From contig NZ_BSSM01000028.1 of assembly GCF_030269125.1 (NCBI RefSeq), positions 28,577-92,576 of the forward strand: a stretch of DNA of 64,000 nucleotides. Reading direction: 5' to 3'. The translations under genes and the position numbers were made by a program. Numbering within the stretch: the stretch's first letter is position 1; every line of letters begins with the position of its first letter. The notes under the pieces were generated by a model that was given only the letters and a program-made list of their open reading frames with translations, was not told where the DNA came from and did no database searches. Of the stretch, positions 25,145 to 33,839 are shown piece after piece. The DNA comes from Streptomyces hygroscopicus subsp. hygroscopicus (lineage in GTDB: Bacteria; Actinomycetota; Actinomycetes; Streptomycetales; Streptomycetaceae).

Positions 25145-26344
25145 ATGTCCACGCATGCTCCCGCGCGGCCCTCGTACGCCGCGGTCCTGCGCCTTCCGCA
25201 CGCCCGCCGCACCTTCACGGCCGCCTTGACCGCCCGTCTCTCCTACGGCACCGTGTCGATCGCGGTGATGCTGTCCGTCGCGCGCGCCACCGGCTCCTAC
25301 GCCGCGTCCGGCGCGCTGATGTCCCTTTTCGGGGCCACGTCGGTCTTCCTGATGCCGGTGCGCGGCGCGCTGATCGACCGGTACGGGCCCCGCCGGGCCC
25401 TCGGCCCCATGGCGCTCGTGTACGGCGCCCTGCTGACCCTGCTCGCCGTCCTGACCTGGCGTCCCGGCGCACCGGTGGCCCTGCTCGCCGCGGTGGTGGC
25501 GCTCGCGGGCGCGTGTACGCCGCCGCTCGGGCCGACGATGCGCGCGCTGTGGGCCGAACTCGCCCCCGACCGGCACGTGTTGCAGCGCGCCTACAGCCTC
25601 GACGGCGTCGCCGAGGAACTGCTCTTCGTCTCCGGCCCCGTCCTGGTCGGCGTCCTGACCGGGTTCGCCCCGCCGGCCGCCGGGATCGTGCTCAGCGCGG
25701 TGCTGATCGTGGGCGGCACGGGCGTCTTCGTCGCCTCACCGGTGATGCCGGGCCCGAGGCCCGCCGCCCGGGGCAAGCGGCTCGGGACCGTCTCCGGCCT
25801 GCTCGCCCCCGCCGCCGTCGCCCTCGGCGTCGGGCTGACCCTCAGCGGGGTGGACCTGCTGACCATGGCCTACGCCGCCGCGCACGCGTACGACACCGAC
25901 CTCGTCCCGTGGGTCCTGGGCGCCCTCTCCGCGGGCAGCGCGCTGGGGGGCCTCGCGAACGGAGCGGTACGGTGGCTGGCGCCGGCCCGCACCAGGCTGC
26001 TCCGCTTCGCCGTGGCGCTGGGCGTGGTGATCGCGGTGGCCGGCCTGGCGCCCAACCTCTGGGTGCTCACCGCCGCGCTGGCCCTCGCCGGGGCGTTCAT
26101 CGCGCCGACCCTCACGACGGCCCACCTGGCGGCGGACGAGTCCGTGTCCGCCGAGTCCCGTACGCAGGCCGGGGCGTGGGTGAACATGGGGGTGAACGCC
26201 GGGAGTTCGACCGGCGCCCTCACCACGGGCCTGCTGATCGGCCGGCTTCCCCTGGGCGTCTGCTTCCTGGTGGCCGGCAGCACGGCTCTGTTGTCCGCCG
26301 TCGCGGCCGGGGCCGGTCGCCTTCCGCGACCGCGTCGCGGCTGA
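25145..26344 (+). CDS. MFS transporter
   Basis: A 399-residue major facilitator with twelve predicted spans. It starts RRTFTAALTARLSYGTVSIA and carries motif-A-like RGALIDRYGPRRAL between spans 2 and 3. The ATG at 25145 follows AGAGGAA by 6 nt; an in-frame start at 25082 lacks an SD. It sits alone after the repeat tract, and a strong terminator follows its stop at once. Substrate unknown; the two halves are similar to drug-export MFS proteins of Streptomyces. Confidence 0.85.
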   Translation: MSTHAPARPSYAAVLRLPHARRTFTAALTARLSYGTVSIAVMLSVARATGSYAASGALMSLFGATSVFLMPVRGALIDRYGPRRALGPMALVYGALLTLLAVLTWRPGAPVALLAAVVALAGACTPPLGPTMRALWAELAPDRHVLQRAYSLDGVAEELLFVSGPVLVGVLTGFAPPAAGIVLSAVLIVGGTGVFVASPVMPGPRPAARGKRLGTVSGLLAPAAVALGVGLTLSGVDLLTMAYAAAHAYDTDLVPWVLGALSAGSALGGLANGAVRWLAPARTRLLRFAVALGVVIAVAGLAPNLWVLTAALALAGAFIAPTLTTAHLAADESVSAESRTQAGAWVNMGVNAGSSTGALTTGLLIGRLPLGVCFLVAGSTALLSAVAAGAGRLPRPRRG

Positions 26345-26346
26345 AC

Positions 26347-26386
26347 GCGCGGTTCCCGCGCCCCGCACCGGGCGCGGGAACCGCGC
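26347..26386 (+). terminator. Terminator of the MFS gene
   Basis: Perfect 17-bp stem, GCGCGGTTCCCGCGCCC on the left, around the 6-nt loop CGCACC, starting 3 bp after the stop codon. Confidence 0.85.
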
Positions 26387-26646
26387 GACACCCACCCCCG
26401 CCGGCCACAGCACCCCAGCCGCTCCGCCGACCCCGGCAGATCCGGAAGAGGCCGGCCGCGCGCGGGGATGTACAGGAGATCTCCGCATACGCGAAAACCT
26501 CTCCGCACTCGTCACAGGAATGCCATACGCTGCCTCCAGCAGCCGCGCCCCGCGCATCACCGCAGCCCCGCGGTCCTGTCCGGGCGCTGCGCGGCGCCTC
26601 ATCTCCCCGGTCGCGCACCGGGTTTCCTTGTGGGGGTACCAGCACT

Positions 26647-28617
26647 GTGCGCATGCGCAGCATCTCGACCGCGACGGCTCTCGCGGTCCTCCTCGGCTCG
26701 GCGGCGCTGAGCCTCGGTGCCGCCGGCACCGCCTCGGCCGCTCCGACCGCCCATGTCACCTCGCCCGCCGGCCTCGCCGTGGACGGCGTCGCGAAGCGGG
26801 TGTTCGTCGGCGACAACGCGAACGGCACCGTCACGGCCACCGACTACTCCGGTGCCGTCCTCGGATCGGTCAACGGAGTCACCGGCGTCAGCGACCTCGC
26901 GGTCTCGGACGACGGGTCGACCGTGTACGCGGCCGCGCCCGCGATCCACCAGATCTGGGCCATCGACGCGAACACACTCGCCGTCAAGGCCCACTACACC
27001 GTCTCCACCGACACCGGCCCCCGCCATGTCGCGTTCAGCGGCGGCAAGGTCTGGTTCTCCTACGGCGACCAGTGGGACGGCGACCTCGGTTCCGTCGACC
27101 CGTCGGTGGACCCGGCGAGCGGCACCGACCCGGTGTCGCTGGGGCAGTTCCCGACCGAGGGCACCTCGGTCGGCATCTGGGGCCAGGCGCTGCTGGACAC
27201 CGACCCGACCCAGCCGGGCATCCTCGCCGTTGCCGAGACCGGACTGTCCACGGACTCGATGGCCGTGCTCGACGTCTCCAGCGGCAAGCCCGCCCTGATC
27301 GCCTGGCACAACGGCGACTACTCGCTGAACGACGGCATCGGGGACATCGACCTGGTACCCGGCGGCAAGCAGGTCCTGGTCAACGGCCGGGACCGGGACG
27401 CCTACGCGGACGGCGCGTTCAAGGCCGCCGGCTCCTACCCCGGCGGCCTGTTCGCCGACATCGCCTCCAACGGACTCGTCGCCCAGGCCAACGGCGGCAA
27501 GATCCTGACGTACCGGCCCGACGCCACCGTGCCGCTGCGCACCTACGACGAGGGCACCTCCCGCACGGCCGATCTCGCCTGGGCGCCGGACGACTCCCGG
27601 ATCTTCGCACTGGTCGGTACGGACGCCCAGAACGTCGGCTACACCCTCAAGGTGCTCACCGGCCCGGCGCTGAACAACCCGACCCTGACGGTCAACGCCC
27701 CGGCGAGCGCGACCCGCGCCAAGCAGCTCACCGTCACCGGCAGGCTGACCGCGGCTGTTCCGCTGCCGGCCGGGGTGAAGCTCCAGGTCACCCGGATCGA
27801 CCTGGACTCCCCGAGCGGCAAGGCGCTGCCCGCCGTCGCGGTACGGACGGACGGCACCTACTCCTTCTCCGACACCCCGCCCGCCGGCGGCACGGTCACC
27901 TACAAGGTGACGTACGCGGGCGACGCCGCGCACTCCGCGGTCACCGCGACCGACAAGGTCGACGTCTCCCGCGCCTCGACCTCGCTGAGCCTGAACAACA
28001 ACGGCAAGGTGTACTCCTACGGCGCCGACGTGAGGTTCACGGCGCACCTCGGTACGACGTACAGGAACCGCACGGTCGAGCTGTGGGCCAACCCCTACGG
28101 CGGCGACCGGCCCGACAAGCTGCTCAAGTCAGGGAACGTCGACTCCCACGGCAACATCTCCGTGACCGTCGACATGACCCGCGACACCGACGTCACCGCG
28201 GTCTTCAAGGGCGACGCCCGCTACAAGCCGAAGACGGTCAGGTCCACGGGCTACGCCAAGGTGAAGACCTCGACCGCGGTGACGAGGTACTACAAGAAGG
28301 CGAAGATCGGCTCGACGACGTACTACTGGTTCCACAAGAACACCGACCCGCTGCTCACCACGACCATGACGTACTACCCGGGCCGCGAGCAGCGCATGGA
28401 CCTCCAGGTCTACTACGACGGCAAGTGGTACACCGTCGACGGCAGCCCGGAGTACTTCAAGCTCGGCTCGAACGGCAAGTCGGCCGTGACCCTGGGCGCT
28501 CCCGGCACCGCCGGTATCAAGGCCCGCACGCGCTCGTCGTACATCAACAACTCCTCGGGCGACAACGTCAACACGACGACGTACGGCTCGTGGAAGTACC
28601 TGTACTTCTCCAACTGA
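26647..28617 (+). CDS. Secreted beta-propeller / Ig-like repeat protein
   Basis: A 656-residue exported protein. The signal peptide ends in GAAGTASAAP (cleavage after A-S-A at about 30). Residues 35-340 read as a YVTN/NHL-like beta-propeller (GLAVDGVAKRVFVGDNANGT, SDLAVSDDGSTVYAA, LAWAPDDSRIFALVG). Two Ig-like bacterial-type domains follow (PTLTVNAPASATRAKQLTVT, then STSLSLNNNGKVYSYGADV), ending in a Tyr-rich domain YSYLYFSN-like (WKYLYFSN). No anchor is visible, so it is released or wall-associated. GTG 26647 is preferred because GGGGG lies 10 nt upstream; ATG 26653 is possible. Function unknown. Confidence 0.8.
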   Translation: MRMRSISTATALAVLLGSAALSLGAAGTASAAPTAHVTSPAGLAVDGVAKRVFVGDNANGTVTATDYSGAVLGSVNGVTGVSDLAVSDDGSTVYAAAPAIHQIWAIDANTLAVKAHYTVSTDTGPRHVAFSGGKVWFSYGDQWDGDLGSVDPSVDPASGTDPVSLGQFPTEGTSVGIWGQALLDTDPTQPGILAVAETGLSTDSMAVLDVSSGKPALIAWHNGDYSLNDGIGDIDLVPGGKQVLVNGRDRDAYADGAFKAAGSYPGGLFADIASNGLVAQANGGKILTYRPDATVPLRTYDEGTSRTADLAWAPDDSRIFALVGTDAQNVGYTLKVLTGPALNNPTLTVNAPASATRAKQLTVTGRLTAAVPLPAGVKLQVTRIDLDSPSGKALPAVAVRTDGTYSFSDTPPAGGTVTYKVTYAGDAAHSAVTATDKVDVSRASTSLSLNNNGKVYSYGADVRFTAHLGTTYRNRTVELWANPYGGDRPDKLLKSGNVDSHGNISVTVDMTRDTDVTAVFKGDARYKPKTVRSTGYAKVKTSTAVTRYYKKAKIGSTTYYWFHKNTDPLLTTTMTYYPGREQRMDLQVYYDGKWYTVDGSPEYFKLGSNGKSAVTLGAPGTAGIKARTRSSYINNSSGDNVNTTTYGSWKYLYFSN

Positions 28618-28626
28618 CCGCGCTGC

Positions 28627-28688
28627 CGGCGAACGGCCGCCGTCCGGGGCCTGTGCGCCCGGCGGCGGCCGTTCGCCGTACATCGGTC
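28627..28688. terminator. Long hairpin between convergent genes
   Basis: CGGCGAACGGCCGCCG and CGGCGGCCGTTCGCCG form a 16-bp perfect stem around a 30-nt loop, between the secreted-protein stop and the MarR stop. Confidence 0.7.
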
Positions 28689-28720
28689 CCCTTTACCGCG
28701 CCCGGGGCCGGTCCGCCGGT

Positions 28721-29197
28721 CTAGGGACGCCCCCGCTGTCCCCGCAGATGCTCGGCGATCGGCTTGAGCGCCTTGTCCAGTTCCACCAACGCCTCCGGCG
28801 AGAGCAGATCGATGAAGTGCCGCCGCACCGACGACACATGATGCGGCGCCACCTTCTTCATCGTCTCCATGCCGTGCTCCGTGAGCACCGCATACAGCCC
28901 CCGCCGGTCCGACTCACAGTTCTCGCGGCGCACGAGGTCCGCGTTCTCCATCCGCGTGATCTGGTGCGAGAGCCGGCTCTTGGACTGCAACGTCGCGGAG
29001 GCGAGGTCGCTCATCCGCATCCGTACGTCCTCCGACTCGGACAGGTTCACGAGGATCTCGTAATCGTTCATCGTCAGGCCGAACGGCTGCAGATCCTTCT
29101 CCAGCTGGTACGTCAACAGCCTGTTGACCTCCAGGTGGGTGCGCCAGGCGCACTGCTCCGCATCGGTCAGCCAGCGCGTGGCCGTCTCGGTCTCCAT
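28721..29197 (-). CDS. MarR family regulator
   Basis: A 158-residue winged-helix regulator. Helices around MSDLASATLQSKSRLSHQITRM (about residues 65-86, recognition helix SKSRLSHQI) are followed by the wing RRENCESDRRGLYAVLTEHG. No SD lies before the ATG. The minus strand carries TAGACT ending 6 nt upstream of the start, suggesting a leaderless message. Nearby bases (29198-29235) contain repeated AACTTC/GAAGT elements that could be its binding site. The next gene on the same strand, upstream, belongs to the AIM24 operon, so targets are not obvious. Confidence 0.9.
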   Translation of the reverse strand: METETATRWLTDAEQCAWRTHLEVNRLLTYQLEKDLQPFGLTMNDYEILVNLSESEDVRMRMSDLASATLQSKSRLSHQITRMENADLVRRENCESDRRGLYAVLTEHGMETMKKVAPHHVSSVRRHFIDLLSPEALVELDKALKPIAEHLRGQRGRP

Positions 29198-29289
29198 GAA
29201 TGAAGTCTACCTAAGAAGTTGAATGACGAACTACTTCGGGTGGTGTGACTGTGCGCACGCGTTCGATGTCACACTCCGCAGACTACCGC

Positions 29290-30114
29290 TCACAGCCCGA
29301 AGCGACGCTGGAGGTCCCCCAGCTGTCCGGGAAGGCGCGGTGCGCCGGACGGTTGCGGACCGTGTCCGGACCATCCCGGTGCGCCACCACCGGGCGTTCC
29401 CGGATCGGACGGGACGACCCCCGTGTCGACCTCCGCCATCAGTGCCTCCGACGACTGCAACAACACCGTCCCGGCGCCCACGAACTCGAACTGGTGCTCC
29501 TCGCCGGATACCCCGCCCAGGCCCGTCATCGCACGTAGACCGCCCAGTACACCGGTCAGGTACCCGTGGTCGTAGTGATGGCACGGGGAGGGGCAGTCGG
29601 CCCAGCCGACGAGTGCCTGGGGGTCCACCCGAAGGGGAGGTTCCATGAACACCACCGGACCGTTGGACGCGGCCACGAACCTTCCGGTTCCGATGAGGGT
29701 CAGGAACCCCGGGACGATCGATTGTTTGAGCGCAAGAGTTGGCTGAAAAGCGAGCAGATTGCCCGCGCGAATGGTCAGGTTCCCGTCGTCCAGGTCGTAC
29801 GAGTTGACGTCGAAGGCCCGGTCGGCGAGCAGCATCTTGCCCGAGCCGCGGGCCACGACCCAGTCGCTCGCGTGCAGTGGCGAATGGAACGAGGTGCGCA
29901 CGAGATGGTCCAGCCGGCCGTGTCCGATGCCGTCGAACTCGATCGCCCCGTAGTAGGCGATCATCTTCCCCTTCTGGAGAAACCACTGCCCGTCCTTGAG
30001 CTCGACGCAGAAGGTGTAACTGTTCACGTTGTCGTCGGCGGGCAGGGTCATCGGGTCGTACACCACCGGGCCGCCGGGGCCGGCGGTGCCGTACGTGCCT
30101 GCGTGCGCGCTCAC
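29290..30114 (-). CDS. AIM24 family protein, third gene of the AIM24 operon
   Basis: A 274-residue member of the AIM24 (formerly DUF124) family, all-beta proteins of unknown biochemical role. Family marks are GKMIAYYGAIEF, RGSGKMLLADRAFDV, NLTIRAGNLLAFQPTL and VFMEPPLRVDPQALVGW. A Gly/Pro-rich tail of about 40 residues ends the protein. Its start overlaps the stop of the gene before it by 4 bp (ATGA). It is the most diverged of three consecutive paralogues. Confidence 0.9.
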   Translation of the reverse strand: MSAHAGTYGTAGPGGPVVYDPMTLPADDNVNSYTFCVELKDGQWFLQKGKMIAYYGAIEFDGIGHGRLDHLVRTSFHSPLHASDWVVARGSGKMLLADRAFDVNSYDLDDGNLTIRAGNLLAFQPTLALKQSIVPGFLTLIGTGRFVAASNGPVVFMEPPLRVDPQALVGWADCPSPCHHYDHGYLTGVLGGLRAMTGLGGVSGEEHQFEFVGAGTVLLQSSEALMAEVDTGVVPSDPGTPGGGAPGWSGHGPQPSGAPRLPGQLGDLQRRFGL

Positions 30115-30761
30115 AGCTTCTCCTCCGATGCCTGGACGTACACCGTGCCGCTGCCGGTGAGCTCCAGCTGGAACGCCTCGCCGGAGCCGCGGCCCACCAT
30201 CTCGCGCCAGCCGAGTGCGGCGGAGAGTCTGTTGCGGACGTCGCCGTGGTGGGCGACGTAGGCCTGCGGGTCGACATGCACCGGGCGGTCGGGGCCGATC
30301 GGCAGCTCGAAGACGCCGCCGTGCGCCATCACGGCGACCGCGCCATGGCCCTGGAGGGTGGTGGTGAACAGACCCTGGCCGGTGACCTGGCCCCGGACCA
30401 TGCCCATGACCCCGCCCTGGGAGCCCATGAACATGGTGCCCTGGCGCAGCGTGCCCTCGAAGGCCAGCAGGCGGTCGGCCTCCACGTAGAGGGTGTCGCC
30501 GGTGAGGTGGATGACATGGACGTGGTGGCCGCCGTGCCCGAAGAACACCGTGCCGCTGCCCTCGACGGTCATCAGCGGGGTCGCCTCGCCGGTCACCCGG
30601 CGCCCCAGCATGGACATCACCCCGCCCTGGCCGCCCTGGACGTTGGGCGTGAACGAGACGTCCCCCCGGTACGCGAGCATCGCCCCGCGCTGGCTGAACA
30701 GCCGCTGTCCGGGCAGCACCGTCGCCTCGACCATCTTGGAGTTGATCTCTCGGAAGGCCAT
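30111..30761 (-). CDS. AIM24 family protein, second gene of the AIM24 operon
   Basis: A 216-residue AIM24-family beta-fold protein: GQRLFSQRGAMLAYRGDVSF, GSGTVFFGHGGHHVHVIHL, DTLYVEADRLLAFEGTL and HVDPQAYVAHHGDV. The last two line up with YVESSNLLVTDAAL and TVDPGAYIAHQGHL in the first gene, which shows common descent. The start at 30761 lies 1 bp after the stop of the first gene. The frame to 30854 belongs to that neighbour and is rejected. Function unknown. Confidence 0.92.
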   Translation of the reverse strand: MAFREINSKMVEATVLPGQRLFSQRGAMLAYRGDVSFTPNVQGGQGGVMSMLGRRVTGEATPLMTVEGSGTVFFGHGGHHVHVIHLTGDTLYVEADRLLAFEGTLRQGTMFMGSQGGVMGMVRGQVTGQGLFTTTLQGHGAVAVMAHGGVFELPIGPDRPVHVDPQAYVAHHGDVRNRLSAALGWREMVGRGSGEAFQLELTGSGTVYVQASEEKL

Positions 30762-30762
30762 C

Positions 30763-31401
30763 TCACACGTCCCCCGCGATCGTGTTCCGCTCGCTCGGCT
30801 GCACGTACACCAGGCCGTCCCCCTCGAAACGGATCTGGAAGGCCTCGCCGCCACCCTCCCCGAGAAAGGTGCGGAACGTCACACCGGACTGGAAGGACTG
30901 CCGCAGATGGCCCTGATGGGCGATGTACGCGCCCGGATCGACCGTCAGCGGGTACTGCGGGCTGACCCGGAGCACCACCGCGGGACCGTCGGACATGATC
31001 GCCGCCTGGCCGTGCCCCTCCACCGTCGTGGTGAACAGGCCGTTGCCCTGGGAGGCGCCGCGCAGCCCCGTGAACGTCGTGCCCGTACGCAGCGCCGCGT
31101 CCGTCACCAGCAGGTTGCTCGACTCGACGTACAGCTTCTCGCCCTGGAGGCGCACCAGGTTGATCTCGGTCGCCCGGTCGGCGAACCAGCAGGTCCCGTG
31201 CCCCTTCACCTCCATCACCGCCATCTGCTCACCGGTGAGCCGGCGGGTCACCATCCCGCGCAGCCCCTCGCCGCCCCCGCTCAGCTTCTTGAAGGACATC
31301 TGCCCGTCGTACGCGACCATCGAGCCGTTCTTCGCCTTCACGGCGTCCCCGGTCATCTCGACGGCGAGCACCTTGCTGCCCTGCAATCGGAACATCGCCA
31401 C
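30763..31401 (-). CDS. AIM24 family protein, first gene of the AIM24 operon
   Basis: A 212-residue AIM24-family protein: NGSMVAYDGQMSFKKLSGGG, GHGTCWFADRATEINLVRL, EKLYVESSNLLVTDAALR and VVLRVSPQYPLTVDPGAYIA. It heads a tight three-gene operon with the two paralogues and is divergent from a DUF3817 gene across 214 bp. The start is ATG (MAMFRLQGSKVL). No membrane span or catalytic motif is visible. Streptomyces family members are widespread, but their job is not known. Confidence 0.92.
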   Translation of the reverse strand: MAMFRLQGSKVLAVEMTGDAVKAKNGSMVAYDGQMSFKKLSGGGEGLRGMVTRRLTGEQMAVMEVKGHGTCWFADRATEINLVRLQGEKLYVESSNLLVTDAALRTGTTFTGLRGASQGNGLFTTTVEGHGQAAIMSDGPAVVLRVSPQYPLTVDPGAYIAHQGHLRQSFQSGVTFRTFLGEGGGEAFQIRFEGDGLVYVQPSERNTIAGDV

Positions 31402-31615
31402 GCTGGGAACGTAGCGTCAGCACGGTGGGCCGAACAGCACCCACGGGTGGAGCCGCACCCTGAGCGGACCCCTAGGGGCGCGGTTTGCCACAATGGCGAC
31501 ACGCTTGTGCGTGCGTTCACAAATCGGCAGGCCCCGACGGCGCTCCGTAACCGCCTACCGGGGACGGTCGGACCGGCCCGCCGCCACTCCTCGCAACTCC
31601 CATCGAAGGTGACCC

Positions 31616-31960
31616 GTGGACATCAAGACCGCCACCGCCATCCGCCGCCTCCGCCTCGTCTCCGCCCCTGAGGCCGTGTCCTTCATCGTCCTGCTCGTCT
31701 GCTCGGTACTGAAGCGGACCACGGACTTCAACGCGGTGCCCGTGATGGGCGCGGTCCACGGTGTCCTGTTCGTGCTGTACGTACTCTTCTGGGCCGACGC
31801 CTGGAACCGCGCCAAGTGGAGCCTCGGCACCGCCGCCCTCTACTTCGTCCTCTCGGTCCTGCCCACCGGCGGCTTCTTCGCCGAGCGCAAGCTGCGCCGC
31901 GAGGCCGAGGACGCCGTGATCGCGGCCCGTGCCCGCAAGGAAGGAGTCGTGAACGCGTGA
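31616..31960 (+). CDS. DUF3817 membrane protein
   Basis: A 114-residue protein with three hydrophobic segments (SAPEAVSFIVLLVCSVLK, GAVHGVLFVLYVLFWADAWN, ALYFVLSVLPTGGFFAERKL), the standard DUF3817 layout including the end motif GGFFAERKL. GTG start with a weak GGTG SD. Its stop overlaps the GTG start of the thiamine-binding-like protein (GTGA), so the two are coupled. A second DUF3817 gene lies 2.8 kb downstream. Function unknown. Confidence 0.9.
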   Translation: MDIKTATAIRRLRLVSAPEAVSFIVLLVCSVLKRTTDFNAVPVMGAVHGVLFVLYVLFWADAWNRAKWSLGTAALYFVLSVLPTGGFFAERKLRREAEDAVIAARARKEGVVNA

Positions 31961-32253
31961 TCGTCGCCTTTTCCGTGACACCCCTCGGCGTCGGCGAGGA
32001 CGTCGGGGAGTACGTCGCCGACGCCGTGCGCGTGGTCCGCGAGTCGGGCCTGCCCAACCGCACCGACGCCATGTTCACCTCGATCGAGGGCGAGTGGGGC
32101 GAGGTCATGGACGTCGTCCGGCGCGCCGTCGCCGCCGTGGAGGAACGCGCCCCGCGCGTCTCCCTCGTCCTCAAGGCCGACATCCGGCCCGGTGTCACCG
32201 ACGGCCTCACCTCCAAGGTCGAGACGGTCGAACGCCACCTCGCGGACCAGTAG
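31957..32253 (+). CDS. MTH1187 family thiamine-binding protein (DUF77)
   Basis: A 98-residue ferredoxin-like fold protein of the MTH1187/YkoF-like family (VAFSVTPLGVGEDVGEYVAD, TSIEGEWGEVMDVVRRAVAA, RVSLVLKADIRPG). Family members bind thiamine or related small molecules and are tetrameric. GTG start overlapping the DUF3817 stop. The stop codon abuts the first operator of the next unit, so the operon ends here. Confidence 0.9.
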   Translation: MIVAFSVTPLGVGEDVGEYVADAVRVVRESGLPNRTDAMFTSIEGEWGEVMDVVRRAVAAVEERAPRVSLVLKADIRPGVTDGLTSKVETVERHLADQ

Positions 32254-32254
32254 T

Positions 32255-32272
32255 TTTGAGCGACCGCTCAAA
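32255..32272. promoter_or_regulatory. TetR-type operator 1
   Basis: TTTGAGCG-AC-CGCTCAAA, 8-bp arms. It overlaps a possible -35 (TTGAGC at 32256-32261) that is 17 bp from a -10-like TACCTT at 32279-32284. The arms match the TTTGAGCGnnCGCTCAAA class of TetR operators. Confidence 0.8.
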
Positions 32273-32298
32273 GGGAAGTACCTTCTTCTCGAAGATCC

Positions 32299-32316
32299 TT
32301 TGAGCGGTCGCTCAAA
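32299..32316. promoter_or_regulatory. TetR-type operator 2
   Basis: TTTGAGCG-GT-CGCTCAAA, the exact reverse complement of operator 1, centred 44 bp from it (about four helical turns) and just downstream of the expected transcription start. Two sites on one face of the helix suggest cooperative repression of the SRPBCC-TetR operon. Confidence 0.8.
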
Positions 32317-32341
32317 CAGCGGCCTGACGTGGGGGAACACC

Positions 32342-33106
32342 ATGGGTCTCTATACGGAGACACACATACGCGCCGACCTCGACCGCCTGTGGGCGCACAC
32401 CCAGGACCCCGTCCTGCACCGCCGCTGGTACCTGCTCGTCACCGAGCTGCGCCACCTGCCGAGCGCCCCGGGCGAGCCGCGTCCCTTCCGCTTCACCGCG
32501 CGTCTGCCCCCGTTCCTCACCCTGTCCGGCACCGGCGTCTCGGCGGGCGAGAAGGAACGCCCCGACGGCACCCGCGCCTCCGCCCTGTGCTTCTCCTCCA
32601 CCCACCCCCTCGGCCTGATCGCCGAGGGTGGCGGCTACTGGCGCTACGTCCCCGACGAGCAGGGCGTGCGCTTCCTCACCGGTTACGACTACCGCTCCCG
32701 CGGCGGAGCCCTCGGCGCCGCGGCCGACCGCGTCCTGGTCCGCCCGCTGCTCGACTGGGCCACCGCCTGGTCCTTCGACCGGCTGAGGCTCTGGCTGGAG
32801 CGCGGCATCACCCCCGAGCGCGCCCTGCGCAACTGGCTCGCCGAGATCGCCGTACGGGCCCTGCTGCTCACCGTGTGCCTCGGCGGACTGCGCCAGGAGC
32901 AGCTGCTGCGCGTGTTCGGGCCGTTCGCCGCCGCCATGGCCTACCTCTGCCCGGTGCTGCTGCTCGCCGCGGTCTGCCTCGCCCTGTTCAAGTCGCCGCT
33001 CGAGTGCACCCCCGCCGCCCGCCGCTGCCTGCGCGCTCCCGCCACCCAGACCCGGGCGCCGCGGCTGCTGCGCACCCTCCAGAAACGTGCGGAGGCGCCC
33101 GCGTGA
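32342..33106 (+). CDS. SRPBCC-like protein with C-terminal membrane segment
   Basis: A 254-residue protein. The first 190 residues look like a START/SRPBCC lipid-binding fold (IRADLDRLWAHTQDPVLHRR opening, FTARLPPFLTLSGTGVSAGE). A hydrophobic segment at about 213-238 (FAAAMAYLCPVLLLAAVCLA) should anchor it. SD GTGGGGGA. Its stop overlaps the TetR start (GTGA), so the two genes form an autoregulated operon behind the paired operators. Ligand unknown, perhaps a lipid or hydrophobic compound sensed or bound at the membrane. Confidence 0.8.
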   Translation: MGLYTETHIRADLDRLWAHTQDPVLHRRWYLLVTELRHLPSAPGEPRPFRFTARLPPFLTLSGTGVSAGEKERPDGTRASALCFSSTHPLGLIAEGGGYWRYVPDEQGVRFLTGYDYRSRGGALGAAADRVLVRPLLDWATAWSFDRLRLWLERGITPERALRNWLAEIAVRALLLTVCLGGLRQEQLLRVFGPFAAAMAYLCPVLLLAAVCLALFKSPLECTPAARRCLRAPATQTRAPRLLRTLQKRAEAPA

Positions 33107-33795
33107 GCCCCGAGACGGCGAAGTCCAGGGAGACCAAGACCAAGCTGCTGGAGGGCGCCCTGCGCACGCTCACCGAGCAGGGCATCGCCAAGACCTCGGC
33201 CCGTACGGTGGCCGCGGCGGCCGGCGTCAACCAGGCGCTGGTCTTCTACCACTTCGGCACGGTGGACGAGCTGCTCGCGGCGGCCTGCCGGTACGGCGCG
33301 GAGCGGACCGTCGCCCGGTACCGCGCGCGGCTCGCCGCGGTGACCTCCCTGTCCGAGCTGCTCGCCGTCGGCCGCGAGATCCATGAGCACGAGCGGGACG
33401 GCGGTCATGTCGCCCTCCTCGGCCAGCTGCTCGCCGGCGCCCCGACCCACGCGGCGCTCGGGCCCGCCACCGCGGCGGGGCTGCGGCTGTGGATCGCCGA
33501 GATCGAGCAGGTGCTCGGGCGGCTGCTCGCGGCGACGCCGTTCGCCGAGTTCGTGGACCCGGCCGGGCTCGCGCGGACGGTGGCCGCGTCGTTCGTGGGG
33601 ATCGAGCTGTACGAGGGGGTCGACGAGGCGGGGGCGCGGGCGGCGCTCGACGCGCTCGATCAACTCGCGGTGCTGGTGGGCGCGCTGGAGGAGCTGGGTC
33701 CTGTGGCGCAGCGGGCCGTGCGGCACAGGCTGCGGCGGGCGGGGCGGTCGGCCGGGGCGCCCTCGCCGGGAGGCGCTCCCGCGGCCGAAAAGTGA
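33103..33795 (+). CDS. TetR family regulator of the SRPBCC operon
   Basis: A 230-residue TetR protein. The HTH runs through TSARTVAAAAGVNQALVFYH (about residues 29-48) followed by FGTVDELLAAA. GTG start overlaps the SRPBCC stop by 4 bp. The two TTTGAGCGnnCGCTCAAA operators upstream of the operon are its likely targets. The C-terminal Arg/Pro/Ala-rich tail (RRAGRSAGAPSPGG) is unstructured. Confidence 0.92.
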   Translation: MSPETAKSRETKTKLLEGALRTLTEQGIAKTSARTVAAAAGVNQALVFYHFGTVDELLAAACRYGAERTVARYRARLAAVTSLSELLAVGREIHEHERDGGHVALLGQLLAGAPTHAALGPATAAGLRLWIAEIEQVLGRLLAATPFAEFVDPAGLARTVAASFVGIELYEGVDEAGARAALDALDQLAVLVGALEELGPVAQRAVRHRLRRAGRSAGAPSPGGAPAAEK

Positions 33796-33802
33796 GACGG
33801 AG

Positions 33803-33831
33803 CTGACCGGCATATGACCGGCGGGTAGGGT
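33803..33831 (+). promoter_or_regulatory. Probable promoter of the MarR gene
   Basis: CTGACC at 33803-33808, 17-bp spacer, TAGGGT at 33826-33831, 8 nt before the GTG start. A near-consensus housekeeping-type promoter whose start would fall at or next to the initiation codon. Confidence 0.55.
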
Positions 33832-33839
33832 CTGATGAC

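Noticed and set aside
24844..26646. In-frame upstream extension of the secreted protein back into the repeat tract
   Set aside because: It would cross the MFS gene and its terminator. A clean signal peptide starts at 26647/26653.
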